From positions 1,426,001-1,490,000 of the forward strand of contig NZ_JAZHRT010000001.1 in assembly GCF_036924535.1 (NCBI RefSeq): 64,000 nt of DNA, in the 5' to 3' direction. This stretch comes from Bradyrhizobium sp. AZCC 2262. Its GTDB lineage: Bacteria; Pseudomonadota; Alphaproteobacteria; Rhizobiales; Xanthobacteraceae. Shown here in pieces: positions 35,925 through 46,251 of this stretch; position 1 is the first letter of the stretch; each line of letters opens with the position of its first letter. The notes under the pieces were generated by a model that was not told the origin of the DNA, made no database searches, and saw only the letters and a list, made by a program, of their open reading frames with translations. The position numbers and the translations under genes are program-made.

Positions 35925-36242
35925 GCCGTGTACCGGGGTGCAACCTTTAATCGACTGGATGGTTGTTCAGTGGGCTAAACAGTAAGGCTCTATATCCAAA
36001 TGGCTCAAACAGTTTCTGTTTGGAATTTGGGGTCTTCTGCTGATCGCGCCTATCCTCGAAAAATGGTCGGCCGCGAGCCTTGGTTTAGGGTATGTTCTTT
36101 GTCGTCAGCCTAGGAACGGTTCCGCTCTATCGCGGCAGCGCGTGAGGGAAAGGCCCGTCGTCGACGTCTTGCCACGGTCCTGCTATGGTTGTGATTGCGT
36201 TCTACCGCCACGACAGCAGAAAAGTGGAAGGCGCACACGAAC
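35925..36242. other. 318-bp gap between poxB and the RND efflux operon
   Basis: Apart from the degraded gene copy listed separately (35943-36065), it holds a small inverted word GGAACGGTTCC near 36115 and presumably the efflux operon promoter. No regulator gene of the TetR type is present. Confidence 0.55.
35943..36065 (+). pseudogene. Degraded 5' copy of the 14387 membrane-protein gene
   Basis: This segment repeats the upstream DNA and first codons of the gene at 14387-14974. A 38-nt core (36008-36045) matches 14403-14440 with one mismatch. The start codon is lost (ATG to ATA at the equivalent position), a short deletion removes about 10 nt after the core, and the similarity ends after about 25 codons. 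What remains would read SKWLKQFLFGIWGLLLIAPI. It is a dead partial duplicate. Confidence 0.8.
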
Positions 36243-37496
36243 ATGCACCTTGATAAGGCAGTGAGCGGCACGCTGGTAAGCGCCGTCATGCTGGGGGCCA
36301 TCGGTTTCGGAATGATCGCAAGCGCCGACGCCCAGGTCGCGCCAGCAGGACCTCCGGCCGTCGGCGTGATGGAAGCGGTCAAGCGGCCCGTGATCCAATC
36401 CAGCGAGTTTCTGGGGCGTATCGAAGCGACCAATCGCGTCAGCGTTGTCGCGCGCGTCACGGCCTTTCTGGAGCAACGCCATTTTGTGGAAGGCGCCGAG
36501 ATCAAGACCGGCGATCTGCTCTACAAGCTCGAGCGCGGTCCCTTTGAGGCCGACCTCAAGTCGAAGCAGGCGCAGGTCGCGCAGCTCCAGGCAACTTTGG
36601 TCAACGCCAAGCTGACAACCGAGCGGGCGAGGACGCTGCTGGGCGGACCAGCCGGCCAACAATCCACCTATGACGCTGCAGTCGCCAACCAGCAGAGCCT
36701 GGAAGCGCAAGTGCAGGCGGCGCAGGCGCAGGTCGACCTATCGCAGATCAACCTCGATTACACCGAAATTCGCTCGCCGATCGACGGCATGATTGGACGC
36801 ACGGCAGTCACTGAAGGCAACGTGGTCAGCCCGAGCTCTGGCGTGCTCACTACCATCGTCAGTCAGGACCCCATGTATGTCACGTTTCCGGTGTCGGTCC
36901 GCGAAGCGCTTGATCTGCGCGAACGCTACGCCCCACGGGGCGGCTTCAACGCAGTCGTCATTCGCCTTCGGCTAACGGACGGCCGTCTGTATGATCAGGT
37001 GGGCAAGCTCAATTTTGTCAATAACACGATTGCGCAGAGCACCGACACGATCACGCTGCGGGGGACGATTCCCAATCCGCCCTTGCCGCATCTGTCGGGC
37101 GGCCGCCTGACCGTGCGCGAGCTTACCGACGGTGAGTTCGTCACTGTGCTGCTCGAAGGCGTACAGCCGGTCGATGTAGTGGCGATCCCGCGCTCAGCGG
37201 TGCTCTCGGATCAGCAAGGTGAGTATGTTTTTGTCCTCGGCGCCGACAACAAAGCCGAGCAGCAGCGAATTCAGCTTGGGCAATCAACACCGACGATTGC
37301 ATCCGTGACAAGTGGGCTTTCGCCTGGCGAAAAGGTGATCGTCGAGGGCTTGCAGCGGGTGCAGCCCGGCCGGCCGGTGGCGCCGGGACCCGCGAGCGCG
37401 CTGCTGCAATCGAGCATGAACGCGAGCGTGGATAGTGGCAGCAGCCAGAAAAGCGGCGGCGGGATCGGGCCGAAACCGACGGGCACAGGTCCATGA
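36243..37496 (+). CDS. RND efflux system periplasmic adaptor (membrane fusion protein)
   Basis: The 417-residue protein has a signal peptide (cleavage near ADAQ, about 34) and no lipobox. Adaptor domains are visible: a barrel-sandwich start ([20 protein letters not shown]), a long coiled-coil hairpin (about 105-170) and [24 protein letters not shown] closing the lipoyl half. This is the AcrA type. It overlaps the pump gene by 4 bp (ATGA). No outer-membrane channel gene follows, so it must borrow a TolC-type channel from elsewhere. Confidence 0.94.
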   Translation: MHLDKAVSGTLVSAVMLGAIGFGMIASADAQVAPAGPPAVGVMEAVKRPVIQSSEFLGRIEATNRVSVVARVTAFLEQRHFVEGAEIKTGDLLYKLERGPFEADLKSKQAQVAQLQATLVNAKLTTERARTLLGGPAGQQSTYDAAVANQQSLEAQVQAAQAQVDLSQINLDYTEIRSPIDGMIGRTAVTEGNVVSPSSGVLTTIVSQDPMYVTFPVSVREALDLRERYAPRGGFNAVVIRLRLTDGRLYDQVGKLNFVNNTIAQSTDTITLRGTIPNPPLPHLSGGRLTVRELTDGEFVTVLLEGVQPVDVVAIPRSAVLSDQQGEYVFVLGADNKAEQQRIQLGQSTPTIASVTSGLSPGEKVIVEGLQRVQPGRPVAPGPASALLQSSMNASVDSGSSQKSGGGIGPKPTGTGP

Positions 37497-40400
37497 TTTC
37501 GTCGGTCTTCGTAGATCGCCCACGCCTGGCCATTGTGATCGCGTTTGTCATCACAATCGCGGGTGCGCTTGCGCTTTTGCAGATTCCGGTGGCACAGTTC
37601 CCGGATATCGTACCGCCGCAGGTCACTGTCAGCGCCAACTTTCCGGGCGCGTCCGCCGAGGTGGTGGAATCGAGCGTCGCCCAACCACTCGAGGCCCAGA
37701 TCGTCGGCGTCGACAAGATGCTCTACATGAAGTCGACCAGTGGCAATGACGGCAGCTATACCCTGACTGTCTCGTTCGCGCTCGGTACCGATCCCGACAT
37801 CAATACTGTGAATGTCAATAACCGCGTGCAGAGCGCTCTCGCGCAACTGCCGACCGAAGTGCAGGCGCAAGGTCTGACGGTACAGAAGCGATCCTCGGCG
37901 GTGCTGCAGTTTATCGTGCTATACAGCAAGAATGGCGAGCAGGATCCACTGTTCATCACCAACTACGCCATTATCAACGTTCTCGATGCGATTTCTCGCA
38001 CGCCTGGCGTCGGCCAGGCGACGCTGTTCGCCAAGCTGAACTACTCTATGCGCATCTGGTTCGATACGCAGCGCCTTACCAGCCTTAATCTGGCGCCGTC
38101 GGACGTGATCGCGGCGATCCGCGCACAGAGCGTGCAGGCACCGGTCGGCCGCATCGGGGCCCGCCCAATCAGCGACGAGCAGCAGTTCCAATTCAACGTG
38201 CAGACGCAAGGTCGATTGACCACCTCGACGCAGTTTGGCGATATCTTGCTGCGCGCCAATCCGGACGGCTCGGTATTGCGGATCAAGGACGTCGCCCGCG
38301 TCGAGATCGGCGCGCAAAATATGGACAGCGAGTCTCGGATCGACGGGCAGGCCGGCGTACCCATGGGCATCTATCTCGCCCCTGGCGCAAATGCGGTGAC
38401 GACGGCGAGAGCCGTGCAGGCTACGCTCGCCAGATTGTCGGAGCGGTTTCCGCCCGGATTGTCCTACCTCGTGCAATATGACTCGACGACCTTTGTCACG
38501 GATACCATCAAGGAAGTGCTGAAGACGCTCGGCGAAGCCTTCCTGCTCGTCGTTGTCGTGGTTTTCGTGTTCCTCGGCAATTTACGCGCGACCGTAATTC
38601 CGGCGGTCGCGGTTCCTGTCAGCTTGATCGGCGCCTTCGCTGTCCTCCTGGCGCTCGGCTATTCGGCCAACACGGTCTCCCTGCTCGCGATGGTGCTCGC
38701 TATCGGCATTGTGGTTGATGATGCGATCGTCGTCGTCGAGAATGTCGAACGCGTGATGGAGGAGGAGCCGGATCTTTCGCCCGCCGAGGCGACGAAAAAG
38801 GCGATGTCACAGATCACCGCGCCGATCATAGCGATCACGCTGGTGCTGTTGTCGGTGTTCGTGCCGATCGCGTTCATCCCGGGAATCTCGGGAACGTTGT
38901 TTCGTCAATTCGCGGTCACGATCAGCGCGGCGATGGTTATCTCGGCGCTGAACGCGCTGACGTTGTCGCCGGCGCTCTGTGCGGTGTTCCTGCGTCACAG
39001 CGGGCCGCGGCGCGGCATCATGGCAAGCGTTCTCGGCGGAATCGATTGGGTTCGCGATCGATATGCCGGCATCGTGCGCCACCTGCTGCGCATGGCGCTG
39101 TTGTCGCTTGTCGCGGTGCTGGCGTTCGCGGGCGGAATTTTCGGCGTGTCGCGCATCACGCCGACCGGGTTCTTGCCCGAGGAGGACCAGGGCGCGTTCT
39201 TCATTGCAGTGCAGCTGCCCGACGCTGCATCGGTCGCGCGTACCAGTGAAGTGACCAAGCAGGTCGAGACGTTACTCAAGCAGATTCCCGCAATCGAACA
39301 CGTGCTCTCGATCATCGGCTTTTCGCTGCTCGATGGCGGCAACCAGCCGAATTCGGCGTTCATCGTCGCGCGAATGAAGCCATTCGCGGATCGCAAGGCA
39401 GCCGCGGATTCGGTGCAGGCGACTATCCAGCGGACGTCCAACGCGGGCGCGCAAATCCGCCAGGCCAACATTCTGCCATTCAATCTGCCGCCGATTATCG
39501 GTCTATCGACCTCAGGCGGGTTCGAATATCAACTCGAGGCGCTCGAGGGACAGGATCCTGCGGCCGTCGGCAGCGTGGTGAGTGGCTTGATCAGCGTGGC
39601 AAACCGGGATCCGCGGCTGACGCGCGTTTTCTCGACCTTCACCGCGACCAATCCTTCGATCTATCTTGATATCGACCGTGCAAAGGCCCAGGCCCTTGGC
39701 CTCAACATGAGTGACGTGTTCACCGCGTTGCAGGCAACCCTCGGCGGGTTCTATGTCAACAACTTCAACCTGTTCGGCCGTACCTGGCAGGTTAATGTGC
39801 AGGGCGAAGCGGCCAATCGCGGTGACATTTCAGACATCTGGCAAATCTACGTTCGCAACAGCACCGGCGAAATGGTGCCAGTTCGCTCCATCGCGAACAT
39901 CAGGATTGTGACCGGGCCGCAGGTGATCACGCGTTACAATAACTACCGCTCGGTCACCATCAATGGCGGACCTGCGGCCGGTGTTTCCTCGGGCACAGCG
40001 ATCGCGGCGATGGAGGAAATCTCCAAGTCCACATTACCGGCGGGCTATTCCTTCGAATGGACCGGGACCGCCTATCAGGAGCAGGCGGCATCGGGCCAAA
40101 CTGGCATCATCCTCGGACTAGCCGTGCTGTTCGCATATCTCTTCCTGGTGGCGCTCTACGAGAGCTGGACCATCCCTGTCCCCGTCTTGCTGGCCGTCGT
40201 GGTGGGTGTTCTCGGCTCCTATGCGGCGATCAAGATCTCCGGGCTGAATCTCGACCTCTACGGCCAGATCGGGCTCGTCGTGTTGATCGCGCTCGCTGCG
40301 AAGAACGGAATCCTGATCGTGGAATTCGCAAAGGAACAGCGTGAAGCCGGTCGATCGGTGGAAGATGCGGCGGTGCTGGGATCGCAAATGCGGTTCCGAG

Positions 40401-40639
40401 CCGTGATGATGACCTCGATAGCCTTTATTCTCGGCCTGGTCCCGCTGGTTGTCGCAACTGGAGCAGCCGAAACTAGCCGCCGCGCGGTCGGCACCGCGGT
40501 ATTCGGCGGGATGCTTGCGGCAAGCTCGATCGGCATTTTCCTGGTGCCGTTGCTGTACGTGACCTTTCAGCGATGGCGGGAGACGGCGAAGCATCGCTTT
40601 GGCAAATCCGGCCAGACACCGCATCCCCCGGCGGTTTGA
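37493..40639 (+). CDS. RND efflux transporter (AcrB/HAE-1 family)
   Basis: The 1048-residue inner-membrane pump has twelve transmembrane helices and two large periplasmic loops. TM1 begins with [23 protein letters not shown]. The TM4 proton-relay segment is [22 protein letters not shown], with the paired aspartates. The second half has [22 protein letters not shown] with the relay Lys. Length and features are those of drug-efflux HAE-1 pumps. It is translated in coupling with the adaptor gene. The substrate range cannot be read from sequence. Confidence 0.95.
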   Translation: MISSVFVDRPRLAIVIAFVITIAGALALLQIPVAQFPDIVPPQVTVSANFPGASAEVVESSVAQPLEAQIVGVDKMLYMKSTSGNDGSYTLTVSFALGTDPDINTVNVNNRVQSALAQLPTEVQAQGLTVQKRSSAVLQFIVLYSKNGEQDPLFITNYAIINVLDAISRTPGVGQATLFAKLNYSMRIWFDTQRLTSLNLAPSDVIAAIRAQSVQAPVGRIGARPISDEQQFQFNVQTQGRLTTSTQFGDILLRANPDGSVLRIKDVARVEIGAQNMDSESRIDGQAGVPMGIYLAPGANAVTTARAVQATLARLSERFPPGLSYLVQYDSTTFVTDTIKEVLKTLGEAFLLVVVVVFVFLGNLRATVIPAVAVPVSLIGAFAVLLALGYSANTVSLLAMVLAIGIVVDDAIVVVENVERVMEEEPDLSPAEATKKAMSQITAPIIAITLVLLSVFVPIAFIPGISGTLFRQFAVTISAAMVISALNALTLSPALCAVFLRHSGPRRGIMASVLGGIDWVRDRYAGIVRHLLRMALLSLVAVLAFAGGIFGVSRITPTGFLPEEDQGAFFIAVQLPDAASVARTSEVTKQVETLLKQIPAIEHVLSIIGFSLLDGGNQPNSAFIVARMKPFADRKAAADSVQATIQRTSNAGAQIRQANILPFNLPPIIGLSTSGGFEYQLEALEGQDPAAVGSVVSGLISVANRDPRLTRVFSTFTATNPSIYLDIDRAKAQALGLNMSDVFTALQATLGGFYVNNFNLFGRTWQVNVQGEAANRGDISDIWQIYVRNSTGEMVPVRSIANIRIVTGPQVITRYNNYRSVTINGGPAAGVSSGTAIAAMEEISKSTLPAGYSFEWTGTAYQEQAASGQTGIILGLAVLFAYLFLVALYESWTIPVPVLLAVVVGVLGSYAAIKISGLNLDLYGQIGLVVLIALAAKNGILIVEFAKEQREAGRSVEDAAVLGSQMRFRAVMMTSIAFILGLVPLVVATGAAETSRRAVGTAVFGGMLAASSIGIFLVPLLYVTFQRWRETAKHRFGKSGQTPHPPAV

Positions 40640-40718
40640 TAAACACTGAAACTCGTCTCTTTCGCCCCGTCGCGCACCAAAGCTCCGCGGCCCAGCTTAA
40701 TGTGGGCGGTCTCTGATC

Positions 40719-40752
40719 GGAGTTGAGTCTTGGACCGGAGTTGAGTCTTGGT
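40719..40752. repeat. Short tandem direct repeat
   Basis: CGGAGTTGAGTCTTGG occurs twice (40719-40734 and 40737-40752) with an 18-bp period, in the 231-bp gap after the RND pump gene. Nothing else recognisable lies in the gap. Confidence 0.7.
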
Positions 40753-40870
40753 GGCTTCCGTTGCTGGCACATAGCGTCGTTTCGGTGCGATGCGGAATTT
40801 CGTCCGCTATCTTCGCATAGCGGACCTGGCGAGCCGTCCGCTCGGTAGATTTATGGGTTCACGCCCTCGC

Positions 40871-41092
40871 TCAGCCGATCTGGCCCACGAACTGCTGCAG
40901 TTCCGGCGTTCGTGGCGCAGCGAATACTTCCTTCGGAACGCCTTCCTCATGCACCTTGCCGTGGTGCGTGAAGACGAGCTTGGTGCCGACGTCGCGCGCA
41001 AAGCGCGTTTCGTGCGTCATCAGAATGAGCGTCATGCCTTCGCGCGCCAATTGCTCGACCACGCGCAGCACTTCACTCACCAGTTCGGGGTC
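40871..41092 (-). pseudogene. C-terminal fragment of an amino-acid ABC transporter ATPase
   Basis: About 74 codons match the end of polar-amino-acid ATPases (GltL/HisP type). They run from DPELV through the H-loop region (ILMTHETRFARDVG, normally VTHEM) to EVFAAPRTPELQQF and the stop. Walker A, signature and Walker B are absent. Codons upstream of 41092 are unrelated. It is a remnant of a lost gene, and no permease or binding protein is nearby. Confidence 0.82.
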
Positions 41093-41220
41093 CGGCGCCT
41101 CGCATTTAGGCAATGCTCGGTGGTGCTTTTTTTTAGAGACTTTTTGTGGGTCGTTTTCGAGCATGGTCACGCGACCGTGCGCGTCGTGCTGCGGTATTCG
41201 TTGAACCCGTCGGTTCGTGA

Positions 41221-41775
41221 TTACCGCAGGCCCTCATACACCATGAAGCCGCGCGCGATGGCGAGCTTGCGCAGGGCGCGCGGAACGAACTTTTGCGGCC
41301 GGTGCAGATAGCGCCACGACGTCACCTTGAAATCCCTGATCGTGCCGAGGTCGTTTTCGAACGGCGCCAGCACACCGGTCAGGCTGATCGGCGCATGCGC
41401 GCGATTGTTGAATGGCAGCAGCAGCAACTCCAGATGCGCCGTCGTGCCGTCTTCCGACGTCGCGGTGATGCCGGCAACCGCCGGCAGCATTTCCTCGGCC
41501 ACGTAGCTGACGATGTCCTCGATCTCGTGGCGGCTGTCCGCAGTGAACAGCGCGGAGAAGCTCGTATCCTTCAGGTCGCGGCCGAGCAGGGCAGAGACCC
41601 GCGTTCCGGCGACGCGGAACGGGTAGCCGGCATCGTTGTCGTAGGACAGCACGAAGATGTCGCCGAGCAGCTCGCGCACTGCGCCGGGTTCGATCTCGCT
41701 GCGGTCCGGTGCCCGCGCATCGCCGCGCTTCGCATCCCAATAGGCGAAGAACTCGCGACTCGATGAGTGTTTCAT
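41221..41775 (-). CDS. PAS-domain protein (PAS_5 type)
   Basis: The protein is 184 residues from ATG 41773-41775, with GAGGA upstream; the long in-frame extension lacks support. The body has the PAS_5 pattern common in Bradyrhizobium: REFFAYWDAKRGD, then PGAVRELLGDIFVLSYD and FRVAGTRVSALLGRDLKDTSF. It lacks an effector domain, so it may sense a small molecule and act on a partner. A basic C-terminal segment follows. Confidence 0.85.
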   Translation of the reverse strand: MKHSSSREFFAYWDAKRGDARAPDRSEIEPGAVRELLGDIFVLSYDNDAGYPFRVAGTRVSALLGRDLKDTSFSALFTADSRHEIEDIVSYVAEEMLPAVAGITATSEDGTTAHLELLLLPFNNRAHAPISLTGVLAPFENDLGTIRDFKVTSWRYLHRPQKFVPRALRKLAIARGFMVYEGLR

Positions 41776-41984
41776 AACTAATCCTCGCCCCCCGGGTTGC
41801 CTTAGGCGAGACACTTCTGTCCCGCTTTTGCGCAACACGCCTTCCCTTGCGTGTTGTGCAGGACGGGATTTGCAGCGTCCATGCCGGGAACGCGATTTGG
41901 CCGCGCGAGCCACGACTTTGCGTTGTTAACGTTAAATTAACTATGAGGTTGGCGAAGGCGGGGCGGCGTGCGTAGTGTGGAACG

Positions 41985-42155
41985 CATCGGACGGCGCCGG
42001 CTTATCTCAGGGTTCTCGGCGCAGTTGGTACACAGGTGGCGTCAAACAGTTTGGTCATCGCGCGGGGAGGGGTGGGGATGTAATCCCGGCTCCCGGGGCG
42101 CGAGAAGATCGACAAGACAAGGGAGGATGTTCTCAGCATCCTCCCTTTTTCTTTT
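41985..42155 (+). ncRNA. Candidate small RNA ending in a strong terminator
   Basis: The segment has no supported reading frame yet ends in an excellent intrinsic terminator (42119-42155). It contains a G-rich box, CGGGGAGGGGTGGGGATGT (42063-42081), also found at 31438-31456, inside a foldable hairpin of roughly 42058-42110 (TCGCGC and GGGAG pairing with CTCCC and GCGCGA). The 5' end is not defined; 41985 is a guess. The nearest upstream gene (PAS) is on the opposite strand. Confidence 0.35.
42119..42155 (+). terminator. Rho-independent terminator
   Basis: AAGGGAGGATG (42119-42129), loop TTCTCAG, then CATCCTCCCTT (42137-42147), followed by a T-rich tract through 42155. The stem is perfect over 11 bp. 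It has no protein gene upstream on the plus strand within 1.4 kb. Confidence 0.88.
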
Positions 42156-42175
42156 GCCGATTGTGCCGACATCGT

Positions 42176-42294
42176 GTCCCGGACGCGGCGCAGTGCATTA
42201 GCGGTGCGACGCAGAGCCGGGGCCTAGCATACAGCCCCTTTGGGTTCCGGCTCTGCGTCGCGTCACTTCGTGCCGCGCCGCGTCCGGGGCATGA
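42176..42294. repeat. Large imperfect palindrome
   Basis: GTCCCGGACGCGGCGCAG near 42176 pairs with GCCGCGCCGCGTCCGGGG near 42274-42291. An inner pair, GCGACGCAGAGCCGG and CCGGCTCTGCGTCGC, lies between. Non-coding; resembles a dispersed intergenic element. Confidence 0.75.
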
Positions 42295-42382
42295 ATAGCT
42301 GTGATTGTGCACTTGCACAGGGCGGGCAAAGCCGCCTATCTGGAACCATACACCTCGAAGCCGCCTTGCAGGGTCCTGGCCT

Positions 42383-43180
42383 TTGGAATCCCCGTCCTAC
42401 TCATCCCAGTTCGAGCCGCCGGACGCCCCGCGCGAGCCGATCCTGACGCTGCCGGGTGCGCTGACGGCGTATGTCGTGCTGATCGCTGCGATTCATCTGC
42501 GGGTGCTGCTGCCGGCGGAGCTGGAGAACTGGACGATCGACGTGTTCGGTTTCATTCCGAAGCGCTACGATTCCACGCTGCTCAACATCACCTTTCCCGG
42601 CGGGGCCGGCGCCAAGGTCTGGACCTTCGTCACTTATTCCCTGCTGCATGCCAATCTCAGCCATATCGGCTTCAACGTGCTGTGGCTGTTGCCGTTCGGC
42701 AGCGCGCTGGCCCGCCGGTTCGGTCCTGTCAGGTTCTTCGTATTCATGGCGGTGACGGCCGTGGCGGGCGCGCTGGCGCATCTCGTCACCCATGAGCACG
42801 CGATCGCGCCGATGATCGGCGCCTCGGCCTCGGTATCCGGCGCGATGGCCGCCGCCATCCGCTTCGCCTTCGTGCGGGGAAGTTTTCTTTCGTTCCACCG
42901 GGGCGATGCGGATGCCGCGGCGAAGGTTCCAGCGCTGTCGCTTGCCCGGGCGTTGCGCAACCCGCGCGTGCTCGGATTTCTGGCGGTGTGGTTCGGCGTC
43001 AACATCATCTTCGGCCTCGGGTCGATTTCGATCGGTACTGACGGCGCCAGCGTCGCCTGGCAGGCGCATATCGGCGGATTTCTCGCCGGCCTGATGCTGT
43101 TTTCGCTGTTCGATCCGGTACCGCGTGCGACGCCGCATACCGCCGATGCCTCAGCGCCGGACGAAACCGGCCGCGTCTGA
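42383..43180 (+). CDS. Rhomboid family intramembrane serine protease
   Basis: The protein is about 265 residues from TTG 42383; the frame is open to 42305, with only alternative starts, so the start is uncertain. Six or seven transmembrane helices. The catalytic serine segment reads GASASVSGAM, so the usual GASG is GASA here, and the catalytic His is in WQAHIGGFLAG. The HLVTHEHA patch and HANLSHIGFN also match the family. Rhomboids cleave transmembrane substrates; the target is unknown. Confidence 0.88.
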   Translation: MESPSYSSQFEPPDAPREPILTLPGALTAYVVLIAAIHLRVLLPAELENWTIDVFGFIPKRYDSTLLNITFPGGAGAKVWTFVTYSLLHANLSHIGFNVLWLLPFGSALARRFGPVRFFVFMAVTAVAGALAHLVTHEHAIAPMIGASASVSGAMAAAIRFAFVRGSFLSFHRGDADAAAKVPALSLARALRNPRVLGFLAVWFGVNIIFGLGSISIGTDGASVAWQAHIGGFLAGLMLFSLFDPVPRATPHTADASAPDETGRV

Positions 43181-43382
43181 TCGCCGCTCGCTCGCCGCTT
43201 GCGGCGAGGGGCGATTTCATCCATCATCCACACAAGTTGTGGCGCAAGCCAATGCCCGCTGCCGTGCACGACAGCCGCGCTTGTAAACCGCGCCTCGAAA
43301 CGACACCGGCGCGGAACTGTTGATTGAAGACTCGCGAACAAGTCGGGCTCTCGGGGGCACGAACGGATTCAGGGAGGCGACA

Positions 43383-43811
43383 ATGACGGTACGTTCAATT
43401 CTCGACACCAAGGGCCACCAGATCCAGAGCATCGAGCCGGAAGCCAAGCTTTCGGCGGCGATCAAGATCCTTGGCGAGCGCAAGATCGGCGCCGTGCTGG
43501 TGATGAACCAGGGACGGCTTGAGGGCATCCTTTCGGAACGCGACATCGTCCGGGTGCTGGGCGAGCGCGGCGCCAGGGTGCTCGAGGAGCCGGTCGGCGC
43601 GGTGATGACGCGCAAGGTCGTGAGTTGCCGCGAGTCCGACACCGTTGCCGGGATCATGGAAATGATGACGATCGGCAAGTTCCGTCATTTGCCCGTGGTC
43701 GAGGACGGCAAGGTGGTGGGCCTGATTTCGATCGGTGACATCGTCAAGCGCCGCGTGCAGGAATACGAGACCGAGCAGGAAGCGCTGCGCGACTACATCA
43801 AGACGGCCTGA
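43383..43811 (+). CDS. Two-CBS-domain protein
   Basis: The protein is 142 residues from ATG 43383, with AGGGAGG upstream. It consists of two CBS domains: the first about 8-65 with LVMNQGRLEGILSERDIV, the second about 75-128 with LPVVEDGKVVGLISIGDIVK. Such stand-alone pairs bind adenosyl ligands (AMP, ATP, SAM) and regulate partners. It converges on the patatin gene, with only 3 bp between stops. Confidence 0.92.
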   Translation: MTVRSILDTKGHQIQSIEPEAKLSAAIKILGERKIGAVLVMNQGRLEGILSERDIVRVLGERGARVLEEPVGAVMTRKVVSCRESDTVAGIMEMMTIGKFRHLPVVEDGKVVGLISIGDIVKRRVQEYETEQEALRDYIKTA

Positions 43812-43814
43812 TCG

Positions 43815-44873
43815 CTATTCCTTCTCGGCCTTTTCGACCGCCTGCTCGGTTTCGCCCGCCGGCGGTGGCACCAGAATATGGATCGCCTCCTGGATCGACT
43901 CGATGGCGCGTTCGGCGGCGCGCACGCCGTGGGCGATCAGGTCGTCGGCCCGATGAAAATCGAACCAACCGATCTTGGCGACGCGGGGCGAGATCAACAG
44001 ATCCGGCGGATCGCCCGCCAGCCGTGCGCGGGTGATGCGGTCCTGCATGATGTTGAAGGCATCGACCATGACCGAGGAGATGCCCGGCCGTCCGCCGCCG
44101 CCGAAGAACTCACGCTTCATGGTGCGCTCGGCGGAGAAGAATTTTCCGATGCCGCGTTTGCGCGGCTCGGGTTCGGGCAGCGCTTCCGGCATCACCGATA
44201 CCGAAACGCCCGCCGTCGGGCCGTGGGAATAGATTGTCGTGGAGTGCGTGAAGACGTCGCTGGAAAGATTGGCGGCGATGACGATCTCCGCACCGAGCGC
44301 GCGTGCCGCCGACACCGGCACCGGATTGACCAGCGCGCCGTCGACGAGCCATCGGTCGCCGACCAGGACCGGCGAGAATATTCCCGGCAGCGCATAGGAG
44401 GCGCGCATCGCATCCACCATCGGGCCATGGGTCAGCCAGATCTCGTGACCGGTGCGCACTTCGGTCGCCACAGCGGCAAATTTCACCGGTAGTTCCTCGA
44501 TCAGGCTCTTGCCCAGCGTGCCCTCGATTTCGGCCGCAAGCCTGGCGCCGCCGATCAGCCCCGAGCCGTTCAGGCGGATGTCGAGATAGGAGAGGACGCT
44601 TCGCGGCTGCAGGCTGCGCGCCCATTCTTCCAGTTTGTCGAGATGTCCGGCGGCATAGGCGCCGCCGACCACGGAGCCGATCGACGTTCCGACCACCACA
44701 TTGGGACTGATTCCGTGGGCCACCAGCGTCCGGATGATGCCGATATGGGCAAAGCCGCGTGCGGCGCCGCCGCCGAGCGCGAGCCCGATTACCGGCCGGC
44801 GGATACTGCCGAGCCCCACCTTGTCTTGGGCATAGGAGCCCTTTTGGCCGCGGCCCATCCAGCTATCCAACAC
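43815..44873 (-). CDS. Patatin-like phospholipase
   Basis: The 352-residue protein has the Ser-Asp dyad of the patatin family: oxyanion loop GGGAARG (34-40), nucleophile GTSIG (S64), and Asp in the DGAL motif (about residue 177-180). It lacks a signal peptide and resembles RssA/NTE-type cytoplasmic or membrane-peripheral lipases. The insert with EPRKRGIGKF near 245 is basic. The lipid substrate is unknown. Confidence 0.92.
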   Translation of the reverse strand: MLDSWMGRGQKGSYAQDKVGLGSIRRPVIGLALGGGAARGFAHIGIIRTLVAHGISPNVVVGTSIGSVVGGAYAAGHLDKLEEWARSLQPRSVLSYLDIRLNGSGLIGGARLAAEIEGTLGKSLIEELPVKFAAVATEVRTGHEIWLTHGPMVDAMRASYALPGIFSPVLVGDRWLVDGALVNPVPVSAARALGAEIVIAANLSSDVFTHSTTIYSHGPTAGVSVSVMPEALPEPEPRKRGIGKFFSAERTMKREFFGGGGRPGISSVMVDAFNIMQDRITRARLAGDPPDLLISPRVAKIGWFDFHRADDLIAHGVRAAERAIESIQEAIHILVPPPAGETEQAVEKAEKE

Positions 44874-45101
44874 GCAAACTCTCCTGCGGCCTCAACAGTA
44901 TTCGCCGCGGCGCGGCCACGCCAGAAGCGTCCATTCCGATCTGCCTGCATGGTTTATGCCGGCGAATGCGGCTTGGGCGGGGAATGTGACTGGACCACGT
45001 CCGCAGCATTAACATTTGGGTGTCCGGCGCCGGTTCCGCCACCGCCGCCGACCGAACTTACGCTACGGAGGCTTGAATTTGCCGCGTTTTCAGTGAAAAG
45101 C

Positions 45102-46190
45102 ATGGCCATGATTTCGGGCGGTCACAGTATCGTTGGAAACGGGCGGGGCGGATGGCCTTTTCCGGCGCTGGCGCTTGCCTTGGCACTTGTCCTGGCGCTG
45201 ACCGCACTGCTTCCGGTCCCGGTCTCGGCCCAGATGTTCTCGGATCGCCCGCCACCGGTGCCGCCGGCCGCGGTTCCGGATGTCCAGACCGCACCCGCCA
45301 TGAATCTGGCGCCGCCGTCGGGGACGGGAACGGTCCCGCCGCCATTGACGCAGCCGACCATTGTACCGCCATCGATCGCAACGATCCCGCCGGCAACGCC
45401 TCCAGCAGCGGCCCCAGTTCCAACTCAGGGGGTACTGTCGCTGACGGCGCGCTACGGCAAGGATCTGCCGGTCATCAATGGCGGGCTGGTGTGGCGGGTG
45501 TTCGCCGACAAGCCCGACGACACCGGCACCTTCAAGCTGATCCGCGAGGAGCGCGGTGCCACCCCGAACATCGTGCTGCCGCCCGGCAGTTACGTCGTCC
45601 ACGTCGCCCTCGGCCTGGTCAGCGCGGTACGTGCGGTGAGCCTGAAGGCGGAGACGGATCGGGTGGCCTTCGTGCTTCCAGCCGGCGGACTGCGCATCGA
45701 GGGCCGCGTCGGCTCCAGCAAGATTCCACCGAACCAGATTTCATTCGCGCTCTACAAAGGCAGCCAGTTCGAAGGTGGCGCCGGCGCAGAGCGTTCCTCG
45801 CTGGTGCCCAACGTCGCCGCTGGCGACGTCGCGCTGCTGCCAGAGGGCACCTACTACATCATCTCCAACTATGGCGACGCCAACTCCGTCGTGCGCTCCG
45901 ACATCCGCGTCCAGGCCGGCAAGCTGACGGACGTGACGGTTAGCCACCGTGCGGCGGTGATCACGCTGAAACTCGTCAGCGACCGGGGCGGCGAGGCGCT
46001 CGCCAACACCGCGTGGTCGGTGATCACGCCGGGCGGCGACGTCATCAAGGAATCGATCGGCGCATTTCCGCGCGTCGTGCTGTCCGAAGGCGAATACCGG
46101 GCGATTGCCAAGAACGAAGGCAAGGTGTTCGAGCGGCCCTTCAACGTCGTCAACGGCGTCGACGCCGAAGTCGAGGTCATCGCGCGGTAG
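45102..46190 (+). CDS. Exported protein with Pro-rich linker and repeated beta-sandwich units
   Basis: The protein is 362 residues from ATG 45102 (another ATG at 45108); the frame is open further upstream without a better site. The signal peptide ends near PVSAQ (about 44). Residues 50-110 are Pro-rich. The rest has three units, each with a G-x-Y hairpin: LPPGSYVVHVALG, LPEGTYYIISNYGDAN and LSEGEYRAIAKNEG. These resemble carboxypeptidase-regulatory-like folds. Function unknown; divergent from the patatin gene by about 230 bp. Confidence 0.78.
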   Translation: MAMISGGHSIVGNGRGGWPFPALALALALVLALTALLPVPVSAQMFSDRPPPVPPAAVPDVQTAPAMNLAPPSGTGTVPPPLTQPTIVPPSIATIPPATPPAAAPVPTQGVLSLTARYGKDLPVINGGLVWRVFADKPDDTGTFKLIREERGATPNIVLPPGSYVVHVALGLVSAVRAVSLKAETDRVAFVLPAGGLRIEGRVGSSKIPPNQISFALYKGSQFEGGAGAERSSLVPNVAAGDVALLPEGTYYIISNYGDANSVVRSDIRVQAGKLTDVTVSHRAAVITLKLVSDRGGEALANTAWSVITPGGDVIKESIGAFPRVVLSEGEYRAIAKNEGKVFERPFNVVNGVDAEVEVIAR

Positions 46191-46251
46191 CCGCGCCCCA
46201 GAGACAAAATCGCGAAAACAACCCCATGCAAAGTAGAGTTGGCCCCGGAAT

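Larger units (their letters stand above)
41776..42382. other. 607-bp non-coding region
   Basis: No protein gene is supported between the PAS gene and the rhomboid gene. It contains a candidate small RNA ending at a strong terminator (41985-42155) and a long palindromic element (42176-42294), listed separately. Confidence 0.6.
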
